64,000 bases of DNA from Polytrichum commune (GCA_950295325.1 OX485806.1:43328669-43392668), one strand, 5' to 3'. Positions 37,701 through 48,872 are shown, counted from the first letter of the stretch. Numbers and translations are program-made. Notes: a model not told the origin generated them from the letters alone.

Positions 37701-38902
37701 GAGCAGATCTGAGTGCCTCGGATGTGGCCTCACAGTACAACCTTGCTACAGTATCCGTTGCGTTGGATAACTCTCTCTAATACAGAGAAAATGGATTATA
37801 CGAGAATGGAAAAAAATGAGAAGAAAAAACCATAAGCATAAAGAAAGGGAGAATTACCTTGTACAAGAATTTGACGAAGACGTCCAAGGTAAGGGGATAC
37901 CAAGTAGGATTCTTCCCCATTTTGGACTCGCACATCTTGTAGTCGGCAACGGAAATGAGGTCCTTGAACTCCTCAACCTTCATTTTCCCAAATGTTCGAA
38001 TGCAGACCAACTTGGCTGGGAGGTTGTCCTTGACATGGTCATACTCCGTGGACCTATAAACAAAAAAATAAGACCAAAACAAAAAAAACCGCATAGCAAA
38101 AGAATAAAACTCACCAGTTGATGTCATTCATGGCATTAAGAAAGACGGCGGTGCAATTTCTCGGGTCAACGACAATACAGTCAATTGAGATATGCCAATC
38201 TTTGTCCAAGGAACGATGTTTGTTAATGTGACTCAATCAAGCCGTCAACCGATGGTTTCCCTCCCACACGAAGAACATCTTGCCGGCAAGGTGAGCAAGG
38301 TCAGAGTCATTTCGGAGCATGGAATCGAACTCATCATTGGCCTCCTGCCATAATGAACTCCAGGAAGTCCGAATGTCGTCGCACACATGTAGCACCTCGT
38401 CAAGGTTCCTATAAGGAGAGACATACATAGCTCGGTCACCGTCACAGTAACCCATGACGAACTCATTTTGCAACTGAGCGACATCAACCTCGCTAATGGG
38501 CCGAACAAAAAGAAGACATCGCAAGCGGCACAAAAAATTTGAGAAACGCGACTTAATAAGAAGTTTGATTCAAACCCGGTGAATCATAGTATTAGAATCT
38601 TCTTTTTGCGATCTCCGAATCAAGAGCTCAGTTTTCTCTGGGTTGGACTCATCAAGAAGACGAAAGGAGTCGGGTGGAACATGTGCATCATTCTATAAGG
38701 GTAAACATAAAACCATGAGATAGAGCCCAAAATAAAACGAAACACAAAGAACCCGAGGTGATGATTGAAAACAAAAAAAAATCGGTAAAAGCAATACCTC
38801 TCTCCGTAACACATCAACTAATGTCCCAACTCCCATGAATGGAAGTTCCAATTGAACATTCCGATCCTCTAAAGAGGGTTCCTCTGATAGAATGAGATCC
38901 AT
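34774..38902 (-). pseudogene. ParB-like plus methyltransferase-like gene, decayed many-exon copy
   Basis: About a dozen exons on the minus strand with GT-AG borders (for example 38902-38799, 38692-38115, 38053-37858, 36102-35757, 35311-35200, 35006-34774). Order: MDLILSEEPSLEDRN start; LFVRPISEVDVAQLQNEF; the ParB-like KMFFVWEGNHRLTA (38240-38290) and CIVVDPRNC; four exons of unknown fold; AYQ-YIHREF, matching FR-YIKHEL of the left-edge gene; a Ser/Pro/Ala linker with KRK; LLFADVPENLSVPS as motif IV; LHDDGVLVFAH; ALESD after motif I; and a C-terminal LPSYAADIAHLLAE. It is broken by three TGA codons at expected Trp positions (38577, 38237, 35583), a 1-2 nt shift near 37076 and another shift near 36720. 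The family architecture is clear; this copy is not functional as it stands. Confidence 0.7.
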
Positions 38903-38949
38903 GGATTGAGATCCCTGCCCAAATTCAAGACAATTTAAAAAAAAAAACC

Positions 38950-39985
38950 CAACCTATGTACTCAATCACATCTGGTGTCAACCCCGAATCCAGGTCTTCA
39001 ATCAAAATCAGGTATAAACCATGAACCTATGTACTCAATAAAGATTTTGTGTGAACCCTGAAGCTATGTACTCAATCAAATCTGGTGTCAACCCCAAATC
39101 CATGTCTTCAATCAAAATCTAGTATAAACTATGAACCTATGTACTCAATCAAAATCTAGTGTGAACCCCGAACCCTTGACCCGAGAGGGTCACTAGATTA
39201 TCAACACTTGACTTCAAATTATCAAACCAACCTTACAACTTAGAATGTGGCCTAATACACCAATAAATATTAAACACAACAAGCAACCCCATTACCCCGA
39301 ACCTATGTAGTCAATCAAATCTGGTGTGAACCCGAACCTATGTATTCAATCAACATCTGGTCTGAAACCCGGAACCCATTGACCCTCTCGGACCCGAGAG
39401 GGTCCCCACATGTTCAACCCTTTACTTCAAATTATCAAACCCCCCTTACAAACTTAGAATCTGGTCTGAACCCCAAACCTATGTACTCAATCAAAATTTG
39501 GTGTGAAACCCGAACCCCTTGACCCCCAACCTATATACACAATCAAAATCTGGTGTGAACCCCAAATCCCTTCACCCTCTCAAACCCGAGAGGGTCCGCA
39601 CATGTTCAACCCTTGACTTCAAATTATCAAACCCACCTTACAAACTTAGAATCCGGTGTGAACCCCAAACCTATGTACACAATCAAAATCTGGTGTGGAA
39701 CCCCGAACCCCTTCACCCTCTCGGACCCAAGAGGGTCCGCACATGTTCAACCCTAAATTTCAAATTATCAAATCCACCTTATAAACTTAGAATCTGGCCT
39801 TCTACACCAACAAAGATTAAACACAACAAGCAACCCGTAAACCCAAAATATGTAGTCAATCAAATCTAGTGTAAACCCGAATCTATGTACTCAATCAAAA
39901 TCTGGAACCCCGAACCCCTTGACCCTCTCGGAACCGAGATGTTCCCTACATTATCAACCCCTGATTTGGAATTATCCACCCAACC
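38950..39985. repeat. Hairpin-bearing complex repeat array
   Basis: Repeats of a roughly 35-bp element (aacctatgtactcaatcaaa, then atctggtgtgaacccc) are mixed with blocks holding ACCCTCTCG-GACC-CGAGAGGGT, an inverted repeat with arms up to 10 bp and a 4-base loop (best at 39381-39404; degraded at 39574, 39716 and 39921). Block spacing is irregular (about 140-210 bp). Open frames across it are repeat artefacts. Confidence 0.7.
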
Positions 39986-40140
39986 TTGCAAATATTTTCA
40001 ACCCGCAGAGGAGACAATTATAACTCGGTTTACCCTACATATTGCAAGACATCTAGTTAGAGCCATGTCCGTGAGGAGTCGCGGTCTTTAATGCGTCCTT
40101 CTTGATTATGAGACCTAATTGGGTTTTTGTTTGTGAGTTT

Positions 40141-41688
40141 TGTCAGACACAAAACCCCACCTTAATGCATCGTAGTCCGGGTGAGGGATCATGACTGACA
40201 TCCACAAGAGTAGTCTCATTTGACCCTTGACATGAATCACCACCATGTCCACACTTTTGGTATCACACCCAATGATTTACTCCAAGGAAAATGCAGTTAC
40301 AAGCATTAAGAAATGCTCTTGTACCCACAAGTGTTTATCCTACTCTAACCCAAGAAGAATCTTAAACTCACCACTCTAGCCTAGTGCACTTAACTACCAA
40401 CCTTCCTCCAACACTAACACACCTCTCCTGCCTCTAAGCCCTTCCTAATATGATTTTCACCTAGGTATCGGCCCTTCAACCGGCCTTCTCGGTCATTGAG
40501 CCCACTGTCCAACTGCCTTACTCGTGCCTCTATCCAACCTTCGGTTTCGGCTAACCATGCCAGAGCCGGGTGCCAGTCAAGAGGCTCAGACCTCACTCCA
40601 GTTGCCCTCCTTAGTTGCTAGCATGTCGCCGCTCGAACCCGAACTGTGAAGAAGTCCAGGACTTAACTCCAGTAGCCTCGGTGTGACAGCTTCACTTACT
40701 GATGTCCAATGCCCCACCCCTGTTGTAATCCTCGATGGCGAGATGCGGGTGGCCTTGAATCTGAGGTTCCCTTCTCTCCTGATGCACTGTCATCGGTGGC
40801 TGCTAAGTGGACAGCTCAAAGTGAGAAAGGCCGACATTGCCCCCTCATGTTCAATTTTTGTCATCCTTCCTCCTTGGCATTGCCCGCATAAGAATGGCTG
40901 CCCATTCACTACGATTCCTAGATGTTTTCTTCTCCTTAATCAACTAAAGAGTGCCGCATTCTTCAACACTGAAGCGGCAGCTTTTCATTCATTACTTGCT
41001 TTCGGAATTCCAAATTACCCCAAGCTCGGCATGAATCTGCCCTTGTCCTCACTCCCAGATTTCCCACCTGCTCCTCCTTCTCGGTTCAAGTGTGTGCTAA
41101 CATGGCCGGAAGAATAGAATGAGATGTCGAAGGCGACTCATCCCTCGTTCCTCACATGTTGTCTCCCGTTTTCCCAACTCTGGAGCATTCGGTAACGCCC
41201 GAGCTCTCTACGGCCAAGAACCTCAGTCACGCCTGCCCTCGCAGACATTTTGCTGCCTTTCCTCTACACAACCTTTTTCATTTTGATCAGTCGTGCCCCC
41301 TTGCGCTGCACCGGAGCTTACTCCCCTCCGTCCAGCGCACACACACACTCCCCGAGACTGCCAGCCTTCTCCCCAGTCCCGAGTCTGGGATTTTCTAGGG
41401 GTACCGTCCCTCTCTCCCAAAACGAACACCAGCAACACCCACACTGGTCATTTAACCCAGCCTTTGAATTCTTAAGGCTCCTCTCCCCCTTTCTCTACTT
41501 AAATCTAATCAACCTTTTTTCCTTTTTCAACCTGTAAGTCACACATCTTCGAGCCTCTAGTTTAATTTAACAATAACTAAGAACACCACTATTTTTAATG
41601 TTTTTGAATAGTTGACTGCAATCAAAACTCTAATTTTTGTAATCTATCTGAGATCAAGAGCACATGTGGACCCAAATTTGGGCTCACA
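40141..41688. mobile_element. Solo LTR, family B
   Basis: TGTCAGACAC...GGGCTCACA, 1548 bp, perfect duplication AGTTT (40136-40140 and 41689-41693). Family mark GCATCGTAGTCCGGG near the left end; GC-rich middle. Frames such as 40683-41117 and 41250-41537 are not supported as genes. Confidence 0.85.
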
Positions 41689-41917
41689 AGTTTTTTCCTT
41701 TGTGTTGCGTAGAAGGTCCATGACTGATTAGTGGGTGTCAAACCCATCGACGCACAATGAACCCAGTCAAGGTTCTTTCTTGTTTTCGAAACCCCGATCC
41801 ACATGTTGTTCTTTTTATTGTGTGGCACGGTGTCTTCCATATTTAGATAATTGATTTTCCAATGTCATATTTCCATAATCCTAAATCTTGACGTATCCCT
41901 TGTGCATATAACCTCAT

Positions 41918-42274
41918 CTACAAACTTATTGTAATAATCGTATTATCTTTTGTCTCCTCAAGAGACCCACTCTGATTATAACTGTTGCGATGCTCGCTCT
42001 CTGCCATAGATGGTGCGTGTGAATCACTGTCCTCCCGTTCTTCCTCTACCGGCTGCAAATTCAAACTCCCATTCAAAGACCTTTTCTTGCCTTCTCCACA
42101 CGTATTCTGCAAGTCTGATGGGGTACCTCTTCCTTCTATCCACGTTTCCTTCTTTTTCTTAAATTCTCTCCGTCTCCTCTGTTTCAAATTGTTGAAACTT
42201 GTGCCTCCCTTTCTTTTGTTCCGTTTATTTATTGGACCGATTGTGGATAGTGTAATGTGGTCTGGTTCCTTCAT
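41918..42274 (-). CDS. Possible exon of a basic/acidic protein
   Basis: A minus-strand open frame of 118 residues has a basic block (KQRRRREFKKKKE) followed by an acidic, Ser-rich part (VEEEREDSDSHAPSMAESE). The composition resembles the first exon at 62824-63093. No domain is known and there is no clear start or splice evidence. Confidence 0.25.
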   Translation of the reverse strand: MKEPDHITLSTIGPINKRNKRKGGTSFNNLKQRRRREFKKKKETWIEGRGTPSDLQNTCGEGKKRSLNGSLNLQPVEEEREDSDSHAPSMAESEHRNSYNQSGSLEETKDNTIITISL

Positions 42275-42477
42275 ATGTGCGTCTCAGTTCCCCTCTGATT
42301 TTTTTTGTGGTCTCTACTCTCTCAGCATCCCTATACTTCACTCACAAAATGACCTTTCCCCAACCCTTTCTTACAAATATAGGACCGGTGTTGAAAGTTT
42401 AGGGTTTACAATTGTCTAATAGTTGTACCTTGTTTACCCTTTTTGGAGTTTTCTCATACTACTCCTTCTCCTTATCC

Positions 42478-42536
42478 ATGGCTTTCTCATCCACTGTGTC
42501 ATGTGTCTCAGAAATGATTGAACTCCATGCCAATAG
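42478..42536 (+). pseudogene. Stand-alone MULE N-domain unit, 5' piece
   Basis: ATG at 42478 opens MAFSSTVSCVSEMIELHAN, equivalent to MAFIRADSHS... of the intact MULE. LTR A is inserted at 42537, and the domain continues at 48444 in the same frame (RLEIPILFPVDANSFASVSS against VPVTFPLGANGYAIVSS). Confidence 0.6.
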
Positions 42537-43549
42537 TGTCGCATCCTTTGCTAAGCCCCCTTCACAATCTTGCCAATTTTCAATTTTAGCAAAGGTTACG
42601 AGCGCTAACCATTCGCATTCCGCCATGCCAATGGTTAGCTCCTCCTACCCCGAACCTTATAGTTCATAGGAGGGAACCAACCCTTCTACTTTGCTTCGGG
42701 ACTCACCCCTTAATCTGTAACCCATTTTAACATTTGGACTTCCATCCATGGAAGTCCAATCCTACGTTGATCATCGCATTGCCGGAGCAACACTACAACA
42801 ACCCGAAGCATACTAGGCAACTATGGCCTCACAATGGGCCAAAGCCCATGGAGGCCGTGCCGTTCGGGCCCGGGTGGGTGAGGCCACACCACCTCACCCA
42901 CATAAGCCTCTAGGACTCTACGCGGGGCCCCTACCCCACCGTCAAGAAACCTCTTGTCTCTCCACCAAGAGTTGGGGTCAAGTAGACATTTTCCCTTAGC
43001 TGCTGGGCCTAGAAGCCCCCAACAGCTTCAGACCATCATAACTTCCTTGTATGATGTCTGATGCCAACAACCAACCACTCCATCCTCATCTAAGCTTCAC
43101 ATAGATGCCGATGGACTCCTCACTTGCCCCATTCAGGCAAGTCTTGGGGAAGTTATGCCTGTTTGAACCTTGGCAGTCCCGGGAATCACTCCCAGGCACT
43201 GCTGTACCTGGGCACTGTCCCGGGAGAGCCCCCCACTCAAATGGCCATAACTCCTAGCTCACACCTCCGATTGAGGTGTTCTTGAGCATTCTAGAATCAC
43301 CACGCCACGAGCTACGCATATCTCATGGCCTTACCCTTGTGCCTCCTAGTCTCCGTGGGTGGGAGGTGTGGGAACACGCGAACACCAACATATCCGGATT
43401 TGCGTTTTTAAGTGCCTAATCCAATTTTGTCCGGATGACCCTAGTATCGTCCAGGGATCCTGTGAAGTTTAGGAGGTCTAGAACTTTCTGTACCTGCTTA
43501 TTTCCTTTTCCTTAGCCAAATTTCCGGAAACCTTAGTTTCCGGACTTTT

Positions 43550-44523
43550 TGTCGCAACCCTTGCTAGCCCCCCCTTGACCATCTTGCCAATTTTCAATTC
43601 TAGCAGAGGTTACGAGTGGCTAACCCTTCGCATTCCGCCATGCTAATGGATAGCTCCTCTTACCCCGGACCAATAGTTCATAGGAGGGAACCAACCCTCC
43701 TACTTTGCTTTCGGGACTCACCCCTTAATCGGTAACGCATTTCTTGGATGTGGACTTCCATCCATGGAAGTCCAATCCTATGTTGATCATCGCGTTGCCG
43801 GAGCAACACTACAACAACCCGAAGCATACTAGGCAACTATGGCCTCACAATAGGCCAAAGCCCATGGAGGCCTTGCCGTTCGGCCTCGGGTGGGTGAGGC
43901 CACACCACCTCACCCATATAAGCCTCTAGGACTCTACACGGGGCCCCTACCCCACCGTCAACCAACCTCTTGTCTCTCTACCAAGAGTTGGGGCCAAGTG
44001 GACATTTTCCCTTAGCCGCTGGGCCTAGAAGCCCCCATAGCTTCAGACCATCATAACTTCCTTGTATGATGTCTGATGCTAACACTTGACCACTCCATCT
44101 TCATCTACGCTTCACGTACATGCCGATGCACTCCTCACTTGCCCCATTCGGGCAAGTGGTAAGGAAGTTATGCCTGTTTGAACCTTTGCAGTCTCAGGAA
44201 TCACTCCCAGGCACTGCTGTACCAGGGCGCTGTCCCGGGACAGCGCCCCACTCAAATGGCCATAACTCCTAGCTCACACCTCCGATTAAGGTGTTCTTGA
44301 GCATTCTAGAATCACCACGTCATGAGCTACGCATAGCTTATGGCCTTACCCTTGTGCATCCTAGTCTCCGTGGGTGGGAGGCGTTCCCAACGCCCGGGGC
44401 CCTCACCCACACTAGGATCACTTGGGCCCTCTCACCAACGGCGCCACAAGTCCCGGGTGTCACTCCGGGGTCCCCCTTGTGCCCATGGTGTTTCGGGCAC
44501 TCCTCATGGAGAGGTGCGCGACA
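43550..44523 (+). mobile_element. Solo LTR, family A, intact reference copy
   Basis: TGTCGCAACCC...GTGCGCGACA, 974 bp, perfect duplication CTTTT (43545-43549 and 44524-44528). TATAAG at 43917-43922 gives the direction. It lies inside the CCGGA-rich element and is therefore the youngest insertion of this nest. Confidence 0.92.
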
Positions 44524-44839
44524 CTTTTGGTCTTTGGGGACACTCTTAGCTTTTTTCTGGAGTGTGCCTTTCCGGATTGTACCTCTAGGTCCTAATTATA
44601 ATGCTTGCTCACCCCTCTACGTCTACCCTCTAGAATAGGTGGTTTCTTCCGGTGAAGACGTCGTTGATAAGATTGGAATCCGGAAACTCCCTTACAATCA
44701 ATCCGGAAACTCCCTTACAATCAATCCGGATTGATCAGATCCGTCCTGGCAGGTCACACAGAGAGATCCGGATTGTTTCTTGGGACCATAGTGACCAGAG
44801 GAGTCCGGATTCCAGCCGGAGATCTGACTCGACGAGATG

Positions 44840-45330
44840 AGTAGGTGACCCGTACCACTTTCCGGATTGTCCCTTCCACCGGTGATGAAACCTCTTCGGA
44901 AGATCAGATCAGTCCGGATCCCTTCCGGACCTTTGCCTAATCTTCCCCACGGTTGTCTCACCGGGACGTTACCCAGACATCCGGAACCATGAGGATCCCT
45001 TCCTACTACACTCCGGAGGTGGCCTCTAACTCGGAACCCTTACTGATCCGGACCTTCTTTTCTCCTTCCGACATATCTGTCCGGCTACCTCTATCTTGGA
45101 TTCTACTCAATCTGAGTTAACTGGGCGATCCGTACCACCATCCGGGTGGGTCCGTCTAAGGGCGGTGGGACCTCTTCAGAAGATCAAATTGGCGTAAGTC
45201 CGGATCCCTTCCGGATCTCACCCAATCTTCCCAGCGGCTATCCCACCTAGACGTTACTCAACCCGCCGGATTAGTGAGGTTTCCTTCCCACTACACCCAG
45301 AGAGAATCTACAAGGTAATAACCGGATTTG
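44840..45330. repeat. Imperfect tandem duplication, about 280 bp period
   Basis: The string of blocks ccgtaccac, ggtgatgaaacctcttcgga, gtccggatcccttccgga, aatcttcccc and cgggacgttacccaga at 44840-44985 recurs with changes at 45130-45275. It lies in the non-coding part of the CCGGA-rich element. Confidence 0.6.
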
Positions 45331-45738
45331 ATCCGGGTCTCCTCTCTCATGTTCTATCCGGAACTCCTACCCCTCATGCTCTATCTCGTCCCCGCTAACA
45401 ACCTCCGAATCATTCAGACAAACATCAATCGAGGAAAGTCGAGGAGTGAGAAGTCAAGGCATTTATTAGAGTAGGAATAATCAAAATACAACAATGGAGA
45501 AGGAACCTTTCTCCAACTCCTTATTCAGCCTTAAGTAGAGGCCCAAGATCCCTAACCTGAGGGCGGTGGCCCAGGCGGCCGCCGCTAAGGAAAACCCTAA
45601 CTACATGCGCTCTCCCGGAATTCCCGGATCAAAATCCGGATTTTCAGCTGACACACCCAAGGGAGAATTTCATTCCTCATTTACAAAAAACTCCTAAGTT
45701 CTACCTTTCTACGTCATTAATCTAGATGCCATTCTAAG

Positions 45739-47847
45739 CTAAGAAGAACGGTGCTTCTTCTGAGCCGATCCTTCCTTCGAATGACTGCCGAGTCCGCTGA
45801 CGGCGGATGAGCCTCCACCCGGCGATGCCTTCTGGAGCCGTGTGAACATCCTCCTCATGTTCGGAGACGGGGCAATCTTGTCCTCCGAATCCGCTGCTCC
45901 CTCGGTCCGCGGTGTCCCGGTCCTTGGTGTTCCAGAGACTGTCTCTGGTGTTCCGGAGACTGTCCATGGGGTTCCGGAAACTGTCCCTTTCCGGATGCTC
46001 CGGACCGGAGAAGGATCGCTTCCGGTGCCTTGTTCCGAATTTTGCCCGCCCGACATCGAGGCAGTCCGCGGATCCCTGTTGGAGGCCGCTCTTGAGGGTG
46101 GCGGAGGAAGGGGCTGACCATTTGGCAGTCCAGAGGAGATGATGGCGAGGCGTGGGCCATAGGGGCCTTGCCCCTACTTGGAGTTGCCTCTCGATCCGAC
46201 GTCTGATGCCGGATCGGTGTCCTAGCCCTGTCCGGAGTCGGGACCAATCCGAGTTCCGTGGAACAGGGGACTGGCCTCTTCCGGATCTGATCGACCCGGT
46301 ACTCTTCCTCCTCACCTGGGGAGAACGGACCCCTTCCGGAGCTCTCCCGGAACTAGCCGGCCGAGAGCCTCTACCCTGCTGGCTGGGTCCTGCAGACGTT
46401 GGCGGGTTCTGAACTAGAGCGACCTCGCCAACTACCTCGTACAGGGTTCCGGTAGGGGACCCAGGCGGACCCGGATAGAGTACCCGCCGGGGTGTTCCGC
46501 CAGGAGGTCCTTCATCGTCCGTGAGTACTTCACGAGGATGGGAAGGATCTGCCTGGCGGAAGCGGGCTCTCCGGACTCCATCATCCGGTCGTAGAGATGC
46601 GCCTTGTTGACGATCTCTGTCGGATGCCCCACCAGCTCCCGGATCTGGCTGAAGAGCACTGCCTGCTCTGCGTGGTACTTCCGGATCTCTTCGCTCTTCT
46701 GACTGAGCTCCTGAGTCATGGCCGCTACCTGCGCGGTGAGATGGGCGTTCTCCGTCTTGGCCTGCTCCAGCTCCTTCCTGTCCGCCCTCTTTGCCAACTC
46801 TCGAAGAATATTTCCGGGCCCGCAGTTGTCCAGAGCCTGGTTCGCCCCTCGGACGATGTGTTCCATCCGGTAGTACTGGTTCTGCAGGTCTTCCATCCCT
46901 TCCTGGACCCGTTTGAAGGGATTCTCCGGAAAGTCCCAAGCGGATAGATCCACATTCCGCCATGTGGTCTCCCGGCTAGGTCCGGGTTCCGAATGATGAT
47001 GAGGAAGAGGAGGAGAGAGTGGCCTCGAGATGGTGGGCGGCGGGCTCCCGGGTGAGGAGGGAGGTGCTTCCGGAACGATTGGGTCGCTGGAAGTCTTCGT
47101 CTCGAGGTCTCCGGGTTCCGGGAGTAGCTTGTAGGTGACCTCGTCCGCCGCTATCGTTAGCAGCTCCTCCTCCTCCGCCAAGATGCAGTCGAAGTGCTGG
47201 TAGAGGTGCAAAATGAAGGGGGAGAAAAATGAGGGCTTCCGACCAATGTGGGGGAGGGCCCGCCCGACTATCTCCTGGATGATCAAACCCCAGTTCACGG
47301 GCCGGACTCCGGACATGGCACCGAACAGGGTGTTAGCTATGGTGAGGCTAATCCGCTTCAGCTTGTCCGGATTGAGGATGGGCAGGAGAAATTCGAGTAC
47401 CCTCCTCTCCCTCAGGTTCCGGCAGTTCCCGGGATGGAAGCCGTCTTTTGGATTCGCGTCCCCTCTGAACTTTTCGGCGAACAGGCCGTCACGGCGGCCT
47501 GCCCACCCCTCTGCAATCCCCCTAGGAAACCCGTAGACCCTGTTCCAAGTATCTGGAGTCCAATTTTCTGGATCCCTCCTCTTTGTTCCTAGCCACTGAT
47601 TTCCTCTCTCAAATTTGAACTCACGTAGGGTGTCTTCCGCCCTGAGGTTCCAGGGTTTGGAGAGCAATCCCGCGCAGCCCATCACCCGAAGATCTTCCGC
47701 GAGCTCCTGCAGCTCCCTATCCTCCCTCGGAATTGCAGGGGTGAGGGCTTTGAGCGGAATCGGTGACTGAAAAAAATGCCAGACCCCAGCAATCCAACTG
47801 TTGGTGGCTCGAAAGGAGTACAGTCTCACCACTCGTTCTCTCAACAA
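45739..47847 (-). CDS. Gag-like protein of the CCGGA-rich element, frameshifted 3' part
   Basis: A minus-strand open frame of 471 residues (47847-46432) begins at a non-ATG codon, so an upstream exon or loss of the start is likely. It holds FERGNQWLGTKRRDPENW, then ISLTIANTLFGAMSGVRPVN and FFSPFILHLYQHFD. A Pro-rich linker follows, then a coiled coil rich in Glu/Gln (NILRELAKRADRKELEQAKT and onward). The best continuation shifts frame near 46470 (TGTLYEVVGEVALVQNPP) and again near 46060, ending with VSGTP/TVSGTPE repeats and GSAQKKHRSS at 45739. It resembles gag-like proteins of plant retroelements in layout only; I cannot assign a family. No protease, RT or integrase is present. Confidence 0.55.
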
Positions 47848-48443
47848 ATTTGTCTTTTGTGAATCAGAAAAAAAAAAGTGGGGAGGAGAAGGGAGAGACC
47901 CTCAAATACCTTTCCCCCTCTTCCTTCCCCTGTTACCGTTGAGGTTAACGGAAGACGGTTACAACCGTTTTCCGACGGTTTGCCCTTAACCGTCATAAAC
48001 CCGTTGTAACCGCTACTTCCGGTCCGTTGGGTAATCTTGGCGTGTCCGTTACTTGGTCCGGACCAGCGGTTCGGACCATGATTAAACGGTCCGCTAATCC
48101 ATTTTGACGGACCGGTCATAATACTCATTTTAATTCGTTTTATCGCACTAGGCAGATTAAAAATGCCCTATTTCCTAGTACAATTAATTTAGCCTTAGGG
48201 ACCCTATTATCCTCATACAAGCAGGGTAAAATACGGAAATTGAATCCATATTTCCATATTTCCGTCTTTCCGTCGAATTTGGACTCCCACAGGAGGCGTT
48301 CCCAACGCCCGAGGCCCTCACCCACACTAGGATCACTTGGGCCCTCTCACCAACGGCACCACAAGTCGCGGGTGTCACTCCGGGGTCCCCCTTGTGTCCA
48401 TGGTGTTTCGAGCACTCCTCATGGAGAGGTGTGCGACAAATCG

Positions 48444-48872
48444 CCTTGAAATCCCTATTCTTTTTCCTGTAGATGCGAACAGTTTTGCATCCGTTTCTTC
48501 CCTTCACCTTAATATCAGGTTTTCGTTACAAGACAGTACAATATGGGTCGAATGCGAGATTTATGATAGTGCTACGTTTTATTGTCATTGACCATGCGTG
48601 AGAATTCTAGGGTTGCCGACAACGGATCTTCAATGTGGGAACTCCGCGCTGGTAAATACAGGGTGTACAGACTCGCAAATTCTTGCACGAATGTATCCAC
48701 GGAAATCCGTACCCCTCCCCATTCCTCCACTTCCACTTTAAACACTCCTCCCGTGGTCCAAATTAAGATTGAACCCGGTATACACACTGTTTTACATCTT
48801 TCTGATTCCTCTGATGGTGATGAGCCCCCTGTATCCACTGTGGAGGTCACCTTCAAACCCTCAGCAACTTAG
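48444..48872 (+). pseudogene. Stand-alone MULE N-domain unit, 3' piece
   Basis: Continues 42478-42536. It holds LEIPILFPVDANSFASVSS, IWVECEIYDSATFYC, a frameshift near 48590, then SSMWELRAGKYRVYRLANS, VVQIKIEPGIHTVLHLSDSS and a stop after VTFKPSAT. This is one copy of the domain that is duplicated in the intact MULE, followed by a stop instead of the GCM-like region. Confidence 0.7.

Larger units (their letters stand above)
43367..48291 (-). mobile_element. CCGGA-rich element with short inverted ends and one gag-like gene
   Basis: Ends are TGTGGGAACACG and GGACTCCCACA (7-bp inverted TGTGGGA), with the perfect duplication GGAGG (43362-43366 and 48292-48296). Without the nested LTR A it is about 3.95 kb. 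TCCGGA/TCCGGAT occurs dozens of times in coding and non-coding parts. There is a single gene on the minus strand (45739-47847), and no second LTR was found. It could be a very long solo LTR with an internal gene, or a TIR element of unusual type. Confidence 0.75.
42537..48438 (+). mobile_element. Solo LTR, family A, split by a CCGGA-rich element
   Basis: Starts TGTCGCATCC and ends GTGCGACA. The flanks AATAG (42532-42536) and AATCG (48439-48443) are one base apart. LTR sequence breaks after GGGTGGGAGG at 43366 and resumes with GGAGGCGTTCCC at 48292. The A copy at 43550-44523 shows the uninterrupted form GGGTGGGAGGCGTTCCC. Its own length is about 0.97 kb. Confidence 0.85.

Noticed and set aside
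40683-41537. Overlapping open frames of 80-144 residues in the GC-rich LTR B middle
   Set aside because: Several frames are open at once because of base composition, and they are not conserved between LTR B copies.
42537-44523. Two LTR A copies in direct orientation about 1 kb apart, looking like the two LTRs of one short element
   Set aside because: Each has its own target duplication (AATAG/AATCG and CTTTT), and the first continues at 48292. They are independent nested solo LTRs.
45734-46963. A 409-residue minus-strand frame overlapping the gag-like gene
   Set aside because: Its first half is the out-of-frame shadow of the coiled coil at 46500-46960. Only the middle part (about 46060-46470) looks like real protein and is treated as the frameshifted continuation of the gag-like gene.
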